In this document: one piece after another, positions 28,680 to 36,772 of the stretch
Layout of the letters: each line of letters begins with the position of its first letter
Numbering within the stretch: position 1 is the stretch's first letter
Source of the DNA: Bradyrhizobium sp. Y36
GTDB lineage: Bacteria > Pseudomonadota > Alphaproteobacteria > Rhizobiales > Xanthobacteraceae
NCBI RefSeq assembly: GCF_002531575.1
Contig: NZ_NWTI01000008.1
Location: 186,001 to 250,000, forward strand
Length of the DNA stretch: 64,000 nt
Reading direction: 5' to 3'
Notes under the pieces: model-generated
Databases searched by the model: none
What the model was told of the DNA's origin: nothing
The model's input: only the letters and a program-made list of their open reading frames with translations
Position numbers and translations under genes: made by a program

Positions 28680-28700
28680 GTGTTTTGAGGACGCTGATCC

Positions 28701-29804
28701 ATGATGTTGACGGCACTCGGTTTGATGAGCGGCACCTCGCTGGACGGGGTGGATGTCGCGCTGATCGAAACCGATGGAAAGCAGGTGAAGGCGTTCGGGC
28801 CCTCCGGCTACCGGGCCTATAGCCCGGCCGAGCGCAATCTGCTGCGCCAAGCGCTGAGCGAGGCGGTCAACCTGCCGCAGCGCGATGCCCGGCCGGGCAT
28901 CCTGGCCGAGGCCGAGCGCGCGGTGACCCAGGCCCATGCCGAGGCGGTCGCCGCCTTCATCGCCCAGAACCGGATGAAGCCAGAGGACATCGACATCGTC
29001 GGCTTCCACGGCCAGACCGTGCTGCACCGGCCCGAGAAGCGGCTGACGGTGCAGATCGGCGATGCGCCGGCCCTGGCAAGGGCGATCCACATTCCCGTGA
29101 TGCATGATTTCCGTGCCGCCGATGTCGAGGCCGGCGGGCAGGGCGCTCCGTTCGTACCCGTCTACCACCGTGCGCTCGCCAACTCGCTGGACCGCGAGGG
29201 GCCGATCGTCGTGGTCAATATCGGCGGCGTCTCCAACATCACCTATATCGACGGCAACGACACGCTGATCGCCTGCGATACCGGCCCAGGCAACGCGCTA
29301 CTCGACGATTTCATGTACCGCACCATGAACCAGGCGTTCGACGCGGAAGGAAAGTTCGCGGCCCTCGGCAATGTGGACGAAGCCTGGGTCGCGCGCGGGC
29401 TGGAGCTGCCGTTCTTCGCGCTGCCTCCGCCCAAATCGCTCGACCGCAACGATTTTGCCGCCTTGAGGCTTGGGGATGTCGCGCCGGCCGATGGCGCGGC
29501 CACGCTCACCGCCTTCACCGCGGCGGCGATCGCGCGCATCATCCCGCTGCTGCCGCGGCGGCCGCGGAGCTGGATCGTCTGCGGCGGCGGTGCCCGCAAC
29601 CTCACCATGCTCAGGATGCTGCGCGAGCGGGTGGGCTCGGCCACCGTCGAGGCCGCCGAGTCCCTGGGCTGGGCCTCCGACGCCATCGAGGCTCAGGCCT
29701 TCGGTTTCCTGGCCGCCCGCGGCCTGAAGGGACTGCCGCTGTCCTATCCGGCGACCACGGGTGTGCCGATGCCGATGACGGGCGGGGTGATCGCCCGGCC
29801 CTGA
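28701..29804 (+). CDS. anmK: Anhydro-N-acetylmuramic acid kinase
   Basis: It phosphorylates and hydrolyses 1,6-anhydro-MurNAc released in peptidoglycan turnover, giving MurNAc-6-phosphate for recycling. The 367-aa protein has the ASKHA-fold phosphate motif GLMSGTSLDGVDVAL at residues 7-21, GFHGQTVLHRP, the adenosine segment VNIGGVSNITYI, and the second phosphate motif CDTGPGNALLDD. It fits the cell-wall genes elsewhere in the window but is not linked to them in an operon. Confidence 0.95.
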   Translation: MMLTALGLMSGTSLDGVDVALIETDGKQVKAFGPSGYRAYSPAERNLLRQALSEAVNLPQRDARPGILAEAERAVTQAHAEAVAAFIAQNRMKPEDIDIVGFHGQTVLHRPEKRLTVQIGDAPALARAIHIPVMHDFRAADVEAGGQGAPFVPVYHRALANSLDREGPIVVVNIGGVSNITYIDGNDTLIACDTGPGNALLDDFMYRTMNQAFDAEGKFAALGNVDEAWVARGLELPFFALPPPKSLDRNDFAALRLGDVAPADGAATLTAFTAAAIARIIPLLPRRPRSWIVCGGGARNLTMLRMLRERVGSATVEAAESLGWASDAIEAQAFGFLAARGLKGLPLSYPATTGVPMPMTGGVIARP

Positions 29805-29879
29805 ACGAGCGGGCGCGCGGGCTCTTCTTGCAGATGGCCGCACAACGTGGCGATGGGCTCGGGAAAAACCACAAGCCGC

Positions 29880-29891
29880 TAGACTCGTCTA
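29880..29891. promoter_or_regulatory. 12-bp inverted repeat upstream of nuclease cassette
   Basis: TAGAC-TC-GTCTA lies about 60 bp upstream of the membrane-protein start, in an A/T-rich patch (29880-29950) unlike its GC-rich surroundings. It is a possible operator for the two-gene cassette; the assignment is inference. Confidence 0.35.
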
Positions 29892-29951
29892 AATGTTCAA
29901 TTTAGGATTGAGACATTTCAGAAGTGCATTATTGAGTAGCGGAGATTTCCC

Positions 29952-31007
29952 ATGGCGGACGAAAATTCGCCGGCGCAGGGCATTGCCGAGTCCCAAGGCG
30001 TCGTCACGCTCGACAGCAGCTATACACGCGGCCAGATCAACGGCGCATTATCACTGTCCGAATACGTGCTGAGTACCGGTTTCCAATCGGCAAGCGGCGA
30101 GGCAGTGCCGCTCGACGCGATTGAAGTCGTCCAGGGGGCCGCCGTCAAACTTGGGATATTGGCCACGGGCGATGGAACGGCACCGCAACCCGGGCGCAGC
30201 ATTTCGGCGACCGACTGGAATGAATTCGAGCGCGCCTATTACCGGCTCGCGACTTTTGCGAGTCCGGTGACGGCGGAGACGCTTGATGCGACGCGCGCCA
30301 TCACGTCGATCTCGGATGAGTCGGAGACGTGGTGGAATCGTCTGATCGGCAATTCTCCTGCGCTGCGATTTACGCGGCGGTTTTCCTTCGTCTCGATCGT
30401 TATCGCGATAGCGATCCTGACCGGCGAGTGCCTCGTCTACTACTGGGGTCTTGATGCAGACACCACGCGATATGCCTGGCAGCGGAACCTGGCGCAGATC
30501 CTTCTGCCCTGGGGCTACGGCGCTCTCGGCTCCTGCGCCTACCTGCTGCGATCGGCGCATTATTTCATCTATCAGCGTTGCTTCGACTTGCGACGCAAGC
30601 CGGAATATTTCAATCGCGTGCTGCTGGGCGCCATATCCGGTGGCGCGATCATCCTGTTTGTCGATTACCTCGTCGACAGTGACAGCGGCGACACGCTGCA
30701 TTTGAGCTCAGCGGCGCTCGGTTTCGTTGCCGGCTACAGCACCGACTTCTTGTTCAACACGATCGAGCGTATCGTGGCCGCGATATTCCCGAGGGACAAC
30801 TCCGATCTGAACCCCAAGCAGCAGGCTGGAAAAAAAGCCGCGCTCCCGAAAGATCAGCGCGGCGATGGATCGCCGGACGAAGCGAACAAAAAACGCGGAG
30901 GGGAAGACGGAGCCAATGCGCAGCCCCGACGGGCGAGAAACAGGAAGGTCGCAATTCCTCCCGCAGAGGGCATGGGCGCAGCGACGGACGGGACACCGAA
31001 AAGATGA
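29952..31007 (+). CDS. Unknown four-helix membrane protein
   Basis: I do not recognise the family. The 351-aa protein has a soluble N-terminal region of about 145 residues (VTLDSSYTRGQINGALSLSEYV...). Four predicted helices lie between about 147 and 280, including IVIAIAILTGECLVYYWGL, LGAISGGAIILFVDYLVD and AALGFVAGYSTDFLF. A charged C-terminal tail of about 75 residues is rich in Lys, Arg, Gly and Asp. It overlaps the next gene by 4 bp (ATGA, 31004-31007), so it is translated together with the DNase II-like protein. A role as membrane partner or transporter for the nuclease pathway is speculation. Confidence 0.75.
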   Translation: MADENSPAQGIAESQGVVTLDSSYTRGQINGALSLSEYVLSTGFQSASGEAVPLDAIEVVQGAAVKLGILATGDGTAPQPGRSISATDWNEFERAYYRLATFASPVTAETLDATRAITSISDESETWWNRLIGNSPALRFTRRFSFVSIVIAIAILTGECLVYYWGLDADTTRYAWQRNLAQILLPWGYGALGSCAYLLRSAHYFIYQRCFDLRRKPEYFNRVLLGAISGGAIILFVDYLVDSDSGDTLHLSSAALGFVAGYSTDFLFNTIERIVAAIFPRDNSDLNPKQQAGKKAALPKDQRGDGSPDEANKKRGGEDGANAQPRRARNRKVAIPPAEGMGAATDGTPKR

Positions 31008-32293
31008 GGCCGGCTGAAGCGCGTGCCGCGGGGGCTTGGCGGCCGTTGCGAGGCCGGGTGATCAAGCTTCTGCTGGGCCTTGCGCTCACATTCGCCGGCG
31101 CTTCGGCTTGGTGTGCCGAGGACACGCCGCGTCCGTTGCTTCAAAAGGATGGCCAGCCGGTCGATTGGTGGTTCACCTTCAAGTTCAACGCCCAGAAGTC
31201 GTTCGCTGGCTGCGGTCCCGTCGAGGGACCGCGTGCCTGCATCTTTGGCGGCAAAGTACGGGCAAAGGACCGCTTCGGCCAGCAGTTCGCGTTCGCGAGC
31301 AGCAGCGCAGGCAAGTTGAGCCAGGGCAAGGGCTGCGTCGGAGCCACGACCACCGATCCGGTCGGCGCCACCTTCGATCAGGTCTACAACGGTCATTTCT
31401 TCTATCTGATCTGGAACGATCAGTTCTACGGCGACCCAATCAAATCGGCCAACTCGCCATGGGGCCATTCCAAGGGGCTGCTCGCCTGGAACGATGCAGG
31501 CGAGGGCTTTGTCATGCAGGTTTCGACGCCGTCATGGCCGGGTTCGGGCAGCAACCGCATCGTTCGAAAGGCCGGCAACACTCTTGGATGCATCAGCAGC
31601 AACAACAATCTGCTGGCCAGCCAGCATTTCTTCGCGCTCAAGCTGACCAAGGACGATCTTGTCAAGGTTCTCAAGGGACTGAAGGCGGCGGGTGTGGCCA
31701 CCGATCCGACCAAGAAACAGATCGTTCGAAACGGCGGTCCGGATGATGTTCAGGAACTGGTCGGCGAGCTCGGTGAACTTCCGAAGAAGAAAAAGCCGGG
31801 CACCGCGGCGGGAGATTTCTTCACGCGCGAGGATCTGTCGACCAAGGTGATCCTGATTGCCAAGACGGCGAGTTTGACCGCGCCTCCATGGGAGTTCGTG
31901 TCGGCGGTCCTCAACGGCACCGCCGAGCGAAGCGCGACGTGGTGGACCAAACCCAAAATTCCTTCCACCAACAAGAATTCGAAGGTGAAGTGCCTGGAGC
32001 CGTTCGAGCTGGACAAGAAACCCGGGCCGGTCGCCATTGCGCTGACGGGCGCATGGAAAGACCAGCCGATCAAGCTGAACGCTCCGTCCAACCACGCGAA
32101 GATCGGGGTCTCGAGCGCGGGTGGTCACAGCTACGTTATCTTTGGCGATCTGAATCAGCAGGGCGCATTGAATCCGCCGGGTTGCGCCAGCAGCCAGAAC
32201 GGTCGCGGCGGCTTGTTTTTTGTGATCGACAACAAGCCGTTGCACGACAGTGTTGCCGATCTGATCGACGGAAATACAGCGCCGATGAAGTGA
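31004..32293 (+). CDS. Secreted deoxyribonuclease II family protein
   Basis: A 429-aa protein with a signal peptide (ALTFAGASAWCA) and the DNase II fold: FKFNAQKSFAGC near the N-terminus, FFYLIWNDQ, then WGHSKGLLAWN. The two phospholipase-D-like HxK motifs of the family are present: H155-S-K157 and H364-A-K366. The C-terminal block GHSYVIFGDLNQQG matches the family's final segment. DNase II cuts DNA without metal ions and is typical of animals; bacterial members are scattered. An in-frame GTG at 31058 would give a tidier signal peptide. Substrate use (nutrient DNA, biofilm DNA, competitor or host) is unknown. Confidence 0.82.
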   Translation: MRPAEARAAGAWRPLRGRVIKLLLGLALTFAGASAWCAEDTPRPLLQKDGQPVDWWFTFKFNAQKSFAGCGPVEGPRACIFGGKVRAKDRFGQQFAFASSSAGKLSQGKGCVGATTTDPVGATFDQVYNGHFFYLIWNDQFYGDPIKSANSPWGHSKGLLAWNDAGEGFVMQVSTPSWPGSGSNRIVRKAGNTLGCISSNNNLLASQHFFALKLTKDDLVKVLKGLKAAGVATDPTKKQIVRNGGPDDVQELVGELGELPKKKKPGTAAGDFFTREDLSTKVILIAKTASLTAPPWEFVSAVLNGTAERSATWWTKPKIPSTNKNSKVKCLEPFELDKKPGPVAIALTGAWKDQPIKLNAPSNHAKIGVSSAGGHSYVIFGDLNQQGALNPPGCASSQNGRGGLFFVIDNKPLHDSVADLIDGNTAPMK

Positions 32294-32343
32294 CGGTACG
32301 GCCATCGAAAGCGCCTGCTGGAGTCCTTGACATACATGCAATC

Positions 32344-32360
32344 GCATGAAAAATTCATGC
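32344..32360. promoter_or_regulatory. 17-bp palindrome at the GST promoter
   Basis: GCATGAA-AAA-TTCATGC is a perfect inverted repeat (7-bp arms, 3-nt spacer). A TTGACA -35-like hexamer lies at 32327-32332, so the palindrome would cover the -10 region and fit a repressor site. Its regulator is unknown. Confidence 0.45.
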
Positions 32361-32385
32361 AGATGCATTTATTGTGAGGAATGCC

Positions 32386-33063
32386 GTGACCGCCTCCCTG
32401 AAACTGATCAGCCACAAGCTTTGTCCCTACGTGCAGCGCGCGGTGATCGCGCTGAAGGAGAAGGGCGTGCCGTTCGAGCGGATCGACATCGATCTCGCCA
32501 ACAAGCCCGACTGGTTTTTGAAGCTGTCGCCGCTCGGCAAGGTGCCGGTGCTGGTGGTGACGACCGGGCAGGGCGAGGTCGCGCTGTTCGAGAGCAACGT
32601 GATCTGCGAGTACATCGAGGAGACGCAAGACGGCGCCAGGCTGCATCCGGCGGATGCGCTCAAGCGCGCCGAGCATCGTGCCTGGATGGAGTTCGGCTCG
32701 GCGATCCTCGGCGATCTCTGGGGCCTTGAGACCACGACGGATCCGGCGACGTTCGAGAGCAAGCGCCAGGCGCTCGTCGGAAAATTTGCGCGCGTGGAAG
32801 CGGCGCTCGGCGCAGGCCCGTATTTCGCAGGTGGCGCGTTCAGCCTCGTCGATGCGGTGTTCGCACCGATCTTCCGCTACTTCGACCTGTTCGACGAACT
32901 GACCGCGCACGGCATCTTCGCGGATGTGCCGAAGGTGCGGGCGTGGCGGGCAGAGCTGGCCAAGCGCCCGAGCGTGCGCACGGCCGTCGGCGCGGACTAT
33001 CCGCAATTGCTGCGCGCCTTCCTCGTTCGCCACGACGCGCATCTGCTCAAGCTCGCCGCCTGA
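32386..33063 (+). CDS. Glutathione S-transferase family protein
   Basis: A 225-aa GST. The thioredoxin-fold N-terminus has a Cys active-site motif (HKLCPYVQR, C13), the glutathione-binding LGKVPVL and the ESNVICEYIEE segment, followed by an all-helical C-terminal domain (GGAFSLVDAVFAPIFRY, N-capping D). The Cys-type motif suggests an omega/beta-like thiol transferase. I choose GTG 32386 because GAGGA lies five bases upstream; GTG 32374 is an alternative. It is followed by the SMR exporter gene after 11 bp. Confidence 0.9.
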   Translation: MTASLKLISHKLCPYVQRAVIALKEKGVPFERIDIDLANKPDWFLKLSPLGKVPVLVVTTGQGEVALFESNVICEYIEETQDGARLHPADALKRAEHRAWMEFGSAILGDLWGLETTTDPATFESKRQALVGKFARVEAALGAGPYFAGGAFSLVDAVFAPIFRYFDLFDELTAHGIFADVPKVRAWRAELAKRPSVRTAVGADYPQLLRAFLVRHDAHLLKLAA

Positions 33064-33074
33064 GCGCGACGCCG

Positions 33075-33398
33075 ATGTCGCAATCCATGGCGTGGCTGAT
33101 GCTGGTGATCGCCGGCGCGCTCGACGTCGGCTGGGCGATCTCGATGAAGTACGCCGAAGGCTACACGCGGGCGGGCTGGAGTATCGTTTCGGTGGTGCTG
33201 CTCGCAGCCTTCGTTGTCCTGCTCGGGCGCGCCCTGAAGGTGCTGGACGTCGGCGTCGCCTATTCGGTGTGGACCGGCATTGGGGCTGCCGGCACCTTCG
33301 TGATGGGCGTCGTGCTGTTCGGCGAGACCTTGAGCGCGATGAAGATGGCCGGCATCGCGCTCGTGTTGATGGGGATTGTGGCGCTCAAGCTGGCTTGA
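33075..33398 (+). CDS. SMR exporter of the Gdx/SugE type
   Basis: A 107-aa, four-helix small multidrug resistance protein. It carries the Gdx hallmark VAYSVWTGIGAAGTF and ends in MGIVALKLA. The family exports guanidinium or quaternary cations in exchange for protons. The essential glutamate of helix 1 (E13 of Gdx, E14 of EmrE) is aspartate here: residue 17 counting from ATG 33075, or 13 from the alternative ATG 33087 (codon GAC 33123-33125). Antiparallel homodimers are usual, and no second SMR gene is adjacent. Confidence 0.85.
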   Translation: MSQSMAWLMLVIAGALDVGWAISMKYAEGYTRAGWSIVSVVLLAAFVVLLGRALKVLDVGVAYSVWTGIGAAGTFVMGVVLFGETLSAMKMAGIALVLMGIVALKLA

Positions 33399-33405
33399 TG
33401 TGCAC

Positions 33406-33492
33406 GTAGCCCGGATGGAGCGAGGCGCAATCCGGGAAGGGTGTTTCTGCAGCACGGGTTTCCCGGATTTCGCTTCGCTCCATCCGGGCTAC
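33406..33492. repeat. Palindromic intergenic repeat (GTAGCCCGGATGGAGC type)
   Basis: Long inverted repeat with arms of about 30 nt (GTAGCCCGGATGGAGC... and ...GCTCCATCCGGGCTAC). It lies between the convergent SMR and hydrolase genes and may act as a bidirectional terminator or as a repeat of the REP type. Confidence 0.8.
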
Positions 33493-33504
33493 AAGGCCTG
33501 CGCC

Positions 33505-34152
33505 TCAGCGAACGTTCGCCAGCCGCATGTCCAGGTACGCCGTGATGGTTTCCATCAGCGGCTCGAGCTTGGCGTCGAAGAAGTGGTTGGCGCCAGGGAT
33601 GATCTGCTGGTCGATCACGATGCCCTTCTGCGTCTTCAGCTTCTCGACCAGCGTGTTGACGTCCTTCGGCGGCACCACCGCGTCCTTTTCGCCATGCACG
33701 ATCAGGCCCGAGGACGGGCAGGGCGCAAGGAACGAGAAGTCGTAGAGGTTGGCCGGCGGCGCGATCGAGATGAAGCCCTCGACCTCGGGACGGCGCATCA
33801 GAAGCTGCATGCCGATCCAGGCGCCGAAGGAGAAGCCGGCGACCCAGCAGGCGCGCGCTTCGGGGTTGATGGTCTGTGCCCAGTCGAGCGCGGCCGCCGC
33901 ATCCGACAATTCGCCGGTGCCGTGATCGAACGAGCCCTGGCTGCGGCCGACGCCGCGGAAGTTGAAGCGCAGCACCGAGAAGCCGCGATGGGCGAAGGCG
34001 TAGTAGCACTGGTACACGATCTGATGGTTCATCGTGCCGTGGAACTGCGGATGCGGATGCAGGATCATCGCGATCGGCGCGTTCTTCTGCTTGGCCGGGT
34101 GATAGCGACCCTCGAGGCGGCCGGCAGGGCCAGTGAAAATAACTTCAGGCAT
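33505..34152 (-). CDS. Alpha/beta hydrolase (COG2945 type)
   Basis: A 215-aa alpha/beta-hydrolase: oxyanion segment HPHPQFHGTM, nucleophile elbow GFSFGAW (Ser), acid near HGEKDAVVPP and the histidine in GANHFF, so the Ser-Asp-His triad looks complete. No lipase-like lid is seen. I chose MPEVIFTGPAG (34152); an upstream ATG at 34239 adds a low-quality tail. Related hydrolases often sit near a cysteine desulfurase/suf locus in rhizobia. The real substrate is unknown. Confidence 0.85.
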   Translation of the reverse strand: MPEVIFTGPAGRLEGRYHPAKQKNAPIAMILHPHPQFHGTMNHQIVYQCYYAFAHRGFSVLRFNFRGVGRSQGSFDHGTGELSDAAAALDWAQTINPEARACWVAGFSFGAWIGMQLLMRRPEVEGFISIAPPANLYDFSFLAPCPSSGLIVHGEKDAVVPPKDVNTLVEKLKTQKGIVIDQQIIPGANHFFDAKLEPLMETITAYLDMRLANVR

Positions 34153-34490
34153 GGATGATCTCTGATTGAGTCCCTTGCAGGTGATCCCTGCGCAATCGTC
34201 CGATTGTGGCTCTACCAGCGCTGCCGCCGGCGAGAGCACGGATGAAGGGTGGAGAGGCGCGCCCTCGGATGATGCGCGAGTGGCGCGCAGGTGAACTGAC
34301 GCGCGCTTCTAACACGAGGCAAGGGTCAAAAAGCAAGCTTCTTCGACATCTCTCAATGGGCTCAAGAGCTTAGATCGTCATCGCGGCGTCATGCCGGGCC
34401 TGCCCCCGGTGGCGGGATGCGGACCGCATTTAACCGGGCGACGGCAGGAGCTGGATGCGCCGCTCTCGCATACCGATCAACCGGTTGGAA
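34153..34490. other. Intergenic region without a gene
   Basis: The gap lies between the hydrolase start and the LytTR regulator stop, both minus strand. I see only a short GC-rich patch resembling a decayed palindromic repeat (around 34388-34425). No open frame with good composition was found. Confidence 0.6.
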
Positions 34491-35474
34491 TCATGACTGT
34501 TTATGGATCGTCGGCCGATCGCCGGAGGCGATTCCCTCCGGGACGCTTCGGCTTCCGAGCGTGGCGACCGCCGGCCGGTAACGCCGGCTGCCTCCGAGCG
34601 TCTGTCCGTTGTCGAAGGCGAGCTCGAAATCTCCGGAAGCCCTGAGGTCCACGCCGCTCACCCGGTCGAGATTGGCAAGCCTGGTCCGATGAACGCGAAC
34701 GATCGAAAAGCGCGACAGCTCGCTTTCTGCCGCTGCGAGCGTGCCCCGGATCAGGTGCCGGGTGCCGTCAGCGAGGCTGTATTCGATGTAGTTGCCGGCG
34801 GACGCGACCCAGAGGATGTCGCGCGGTACCACGCGGATGCGGCTCGTGCCGTCGCGCAGCCAGATCACGTCGGGAGGCGACGGTTGTTGCGGAGCCGGCG
34901 GCGCGACTGTGGCGGTCTTCAGCTCACGCCGGCTTTCGAGCAGCCAGAGCGTGCCGGCGATCAGGACAAAGGCCACGGCGTCCTTGCGGAATTCATAAAG
35001 GACCGTCGCGAGCGAGAAACGGAAATCGTAGGCGCCTCCGGCGAGCCAGAGCGCGAGCTTCCGCACCCAGACCATGCCGGTGATGTGAAGGGCTGAGAAG
35101 CCGAGCAGGGCGACGCTCCCGATTCCGACCCGTGCGGCGAGGCCGGGCGTCCGGCGCATGCGGCGGACCGCCAGCACCGGGATCGGCAGCAGCAGCAGGA
35201 TGACGGCGATGCTCGACATCTCCCAGAACAACCGCCGGCCGATGTCGTAGCTGTCGCCGCGCCAGGCGGCGTCCTGGGCGCCCGAAAACGCATTGACGAT
35301 TCCGATCGCAAGCGCGACCGCCGCAATCGCAGCGAATGTCGTCCGGTCGCCGCCGCTGGTCCCGAAGGGCCCGCGACTCGTCCCAGCCGCAGGCGGCTCG
35401 TCCCCTCGCGTCCGATTCTGATCCCAAACCGTCTCGACGCGGGCCGCCGGCGGCGCATTTTCGGCGTCAGCCAT
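34491..35474 (-). CDS. LytTR-type DNA-binding regulator with membrane domain
   Basis: A 327-aa protein: charged N-terminus, four hydrophobic segments in the middle (IAAVALAIGIVNAFSGA; MSSIAVILLLLPIPVLAV; VALLGFSALHITGMVWV; AVAFVLIAGTLWLLES), then a C-terminal LytTR domain (DILWVASAGNYIEYSLADG... FSIVRVHRTRLANLDRV). It has no response-regulator receiver domain, so it probably senses a membrane signal directly. It is divergent from the acyltransferase gene over 53 bp and is likely its regulator. I chose MADAENAPP as start; a longer frame begins at 35540. Confidence 0.82.
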   Translation of the reverse strand: MADAENAPPAARVETVWDQNRTRGDEPPAAGTSRGPFGTSGGDRTTFAAIAAVALAIGIVNAFSGAQDAAWRGDSYDIGRRLFWEMSSIAVILLLLPIPVLAVRRMRRTPGLAARVGIGSVALLGFSALHITGMVWVRKLALWLAGGAYDFRFSLATVLYEFRKDAVAFVLIAGTLWLLESRRELKTATVAPPAPQQPSPPDVIWLRDGTSRIRVVPRDILWVASAGNYIEYSLADGTRHLIRGTLAAAESELSRFSIVRVHRTRLANLDRVSGVDLRASGDFELAFDNGQTLGGSRRYRPAVATLGSRSVPEGIASGDRPTIHKQS

Positions 35475-35493
35475 TTTCGACCTGGCTCGAAAA
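35474..35493. promoter_or_regulatory. TTTTCGA-N6-TCGAAAA inverted repeat, candidate LytTR-region operator
   Basis: A perfect 7-bp inverted repeat (35474-35480 and 35487-35493) with a six-base spacer overlaps the regulator's first codon and lies 34 bp before the acyltransferase ATG. It could be an autoregulatory operator for the divergent pair. LytTR sites are usually direct repeats, so this may belong to another factor. Confidence 0.4.
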
Positions 35494-35527
35494 CCGCGTT
35501 CGTCGTCCCCTCCAGGAGCAGAAAACC

Positions 35528-36721
35528 ATGACAACACCACAGCAATTCCAAAGCTCTGATAGGCGTATCGATCTGGACTGGGTGCGGATTTTAGCCTTCG
35601 GGCTGCTGATCTTCTACCACGTCGGTATGCTCTATGTGTCCTGGGGATTTCACATCAAGAGCGTGCACCGGCTGACCTGGCTGGAACCGGTGATGCTGTT
35701 CCTCAACCCCTGGCGGCTGTCGCTGCTGTTCCTGGTGTCCGGGGTGGCCACCCGCTTCATGCTCGACAAATCCAGCCTGGCCTCGCTTGCCGCTGCGCGG
35801 TCGGCACGGCTGCTGATCCCGCTGATCTTCGGCATGCTCGTGATCGTGCCGCCGCAGTCCTATGTCCAGATCGTGGAGAGCCTCGGCTATCCCGCGGGCT
35901 TCGTCGATTTCTACACCAGGCACTACTTTGCCTTCGGTGCGCAGTTCTGTCCGAACCCCTGCATCGTGTTGCCGACCTGGAACCATCTCTGGTTCGTGGT
36001 CTATCTCTGGGTCTACACGATGGCCTTGATCGGCGTGCTCGCGCTGTGGCCGGCCGGCGCTGACTGGCTGGGCCGGACGCTGGCTCGCGCGCTCGCCGGG
36101 CCATGGCTCCTGATCGTGCCGTGCCTGCTGTTCGTGGCCTGGCGCCTGGTGCTGTTCCCGGCATTCCCGTCGACGCATGCGCTGTTCGGCGACTGGTACA
36201 ACCACGCGGACCACGCGACGGCCTTCCTGATCGGTTTCCTGCTGGCGAAGCAGGAGGGGATCTGGCGCGAGGTCGAGCGCCAGCGCTGGGCGGCACTGGT
36301 GGCTGCGGCCGCCTGCTTCTCGGCCTTCATCCTGGTTCGCGCCGGTCTGTTTGCGCCGTCGCCCGCGCTGAAGTCTTTCGCAGCCTCGGCCTATGGTTGC
36401 TATCAGTGGCTTGCCATCGCCGCCGTGCTTGGCTTTGCGCGGCGCTACGTCACGGCTGACAGCCCCGTGCGGCGCTATCTGACCGACGCGATCTTTCCGT
36501 ATTACATCGTGCATCAGACCGGGATCATCGTGATCGCGCATCAATTGCACGGCAGCGGTCTTTCGGCTGGGAGCGAGGCCTCGATTGTCATCATCGGGAC
36601 TGCGCTCACATGCATGGCGACCTATGAAATCGTTCAGCGCATCGCCTGGCTGCGGCCGCTGTTCGGATTGCGCGCGGTGCCGCGGACGGTTGCCAGGATG
36701 GAGCAGCATCAGCCGGCCTGA
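35528..36721 (+). CDS. Acyltransferase family 3 membrane protein
   Basis: A 397-aa integral membrane acyltransferase (AT3-like). It begins RIDLDWVRILAFGLLIFYHVGMLY with the conserved helix-1 His. A second block reads WNHLWFVVYLWVYTMALIGV, and YYIVHQTGIIVIAHQ lies near the end. These enzymes acetylate or acylate surface glycans, lipids or antibiotics. Start ATG 35528 has AGGAG upstream. The target glycan here is unknown. The divergent LytTR regulator suggests control by an envelope signal. Confidence 0.88.
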   Translation: MTTPQQFQSSDRRIDLDWVRILAFGLLIFYHVGMLYVSWGFHIKSVHRLTWLEPVMLFLNPWRLSLLFLVSGVATRFMLDKSSLASLAAARSARLLIPLIFGMLVIVPPQSYVQIVESLGYPAGFVDFYTRHYFAFGAQFCPNPCIVLPTWNHLWFVVYLWVYTMALIGVLALWPAGADWLGRTLARALAGPWLLIVPCLLFVAWRLVLFPAFPSTHALFGDWYNHADHATAFLIGFLLAKQEGIWREVERQRWAALVAAAACFSAFILVRAGLFAPSPALKSFAASAYGCYQWLAIAAVLGFARRYVTADSPVRRYLTDAIFPYYIVHQTGIIVIAHQLHGSGLSAGSEASIVIIGTALTCMATYEIVQRIAWLRPLFGLRAVPRTVARMEQHQPA

Positions 36722-36772
36722 TGCGCACGGCCGTCCGATTGGCCGGACGGCAAAAGGTGCTAAGAGGGCGAC

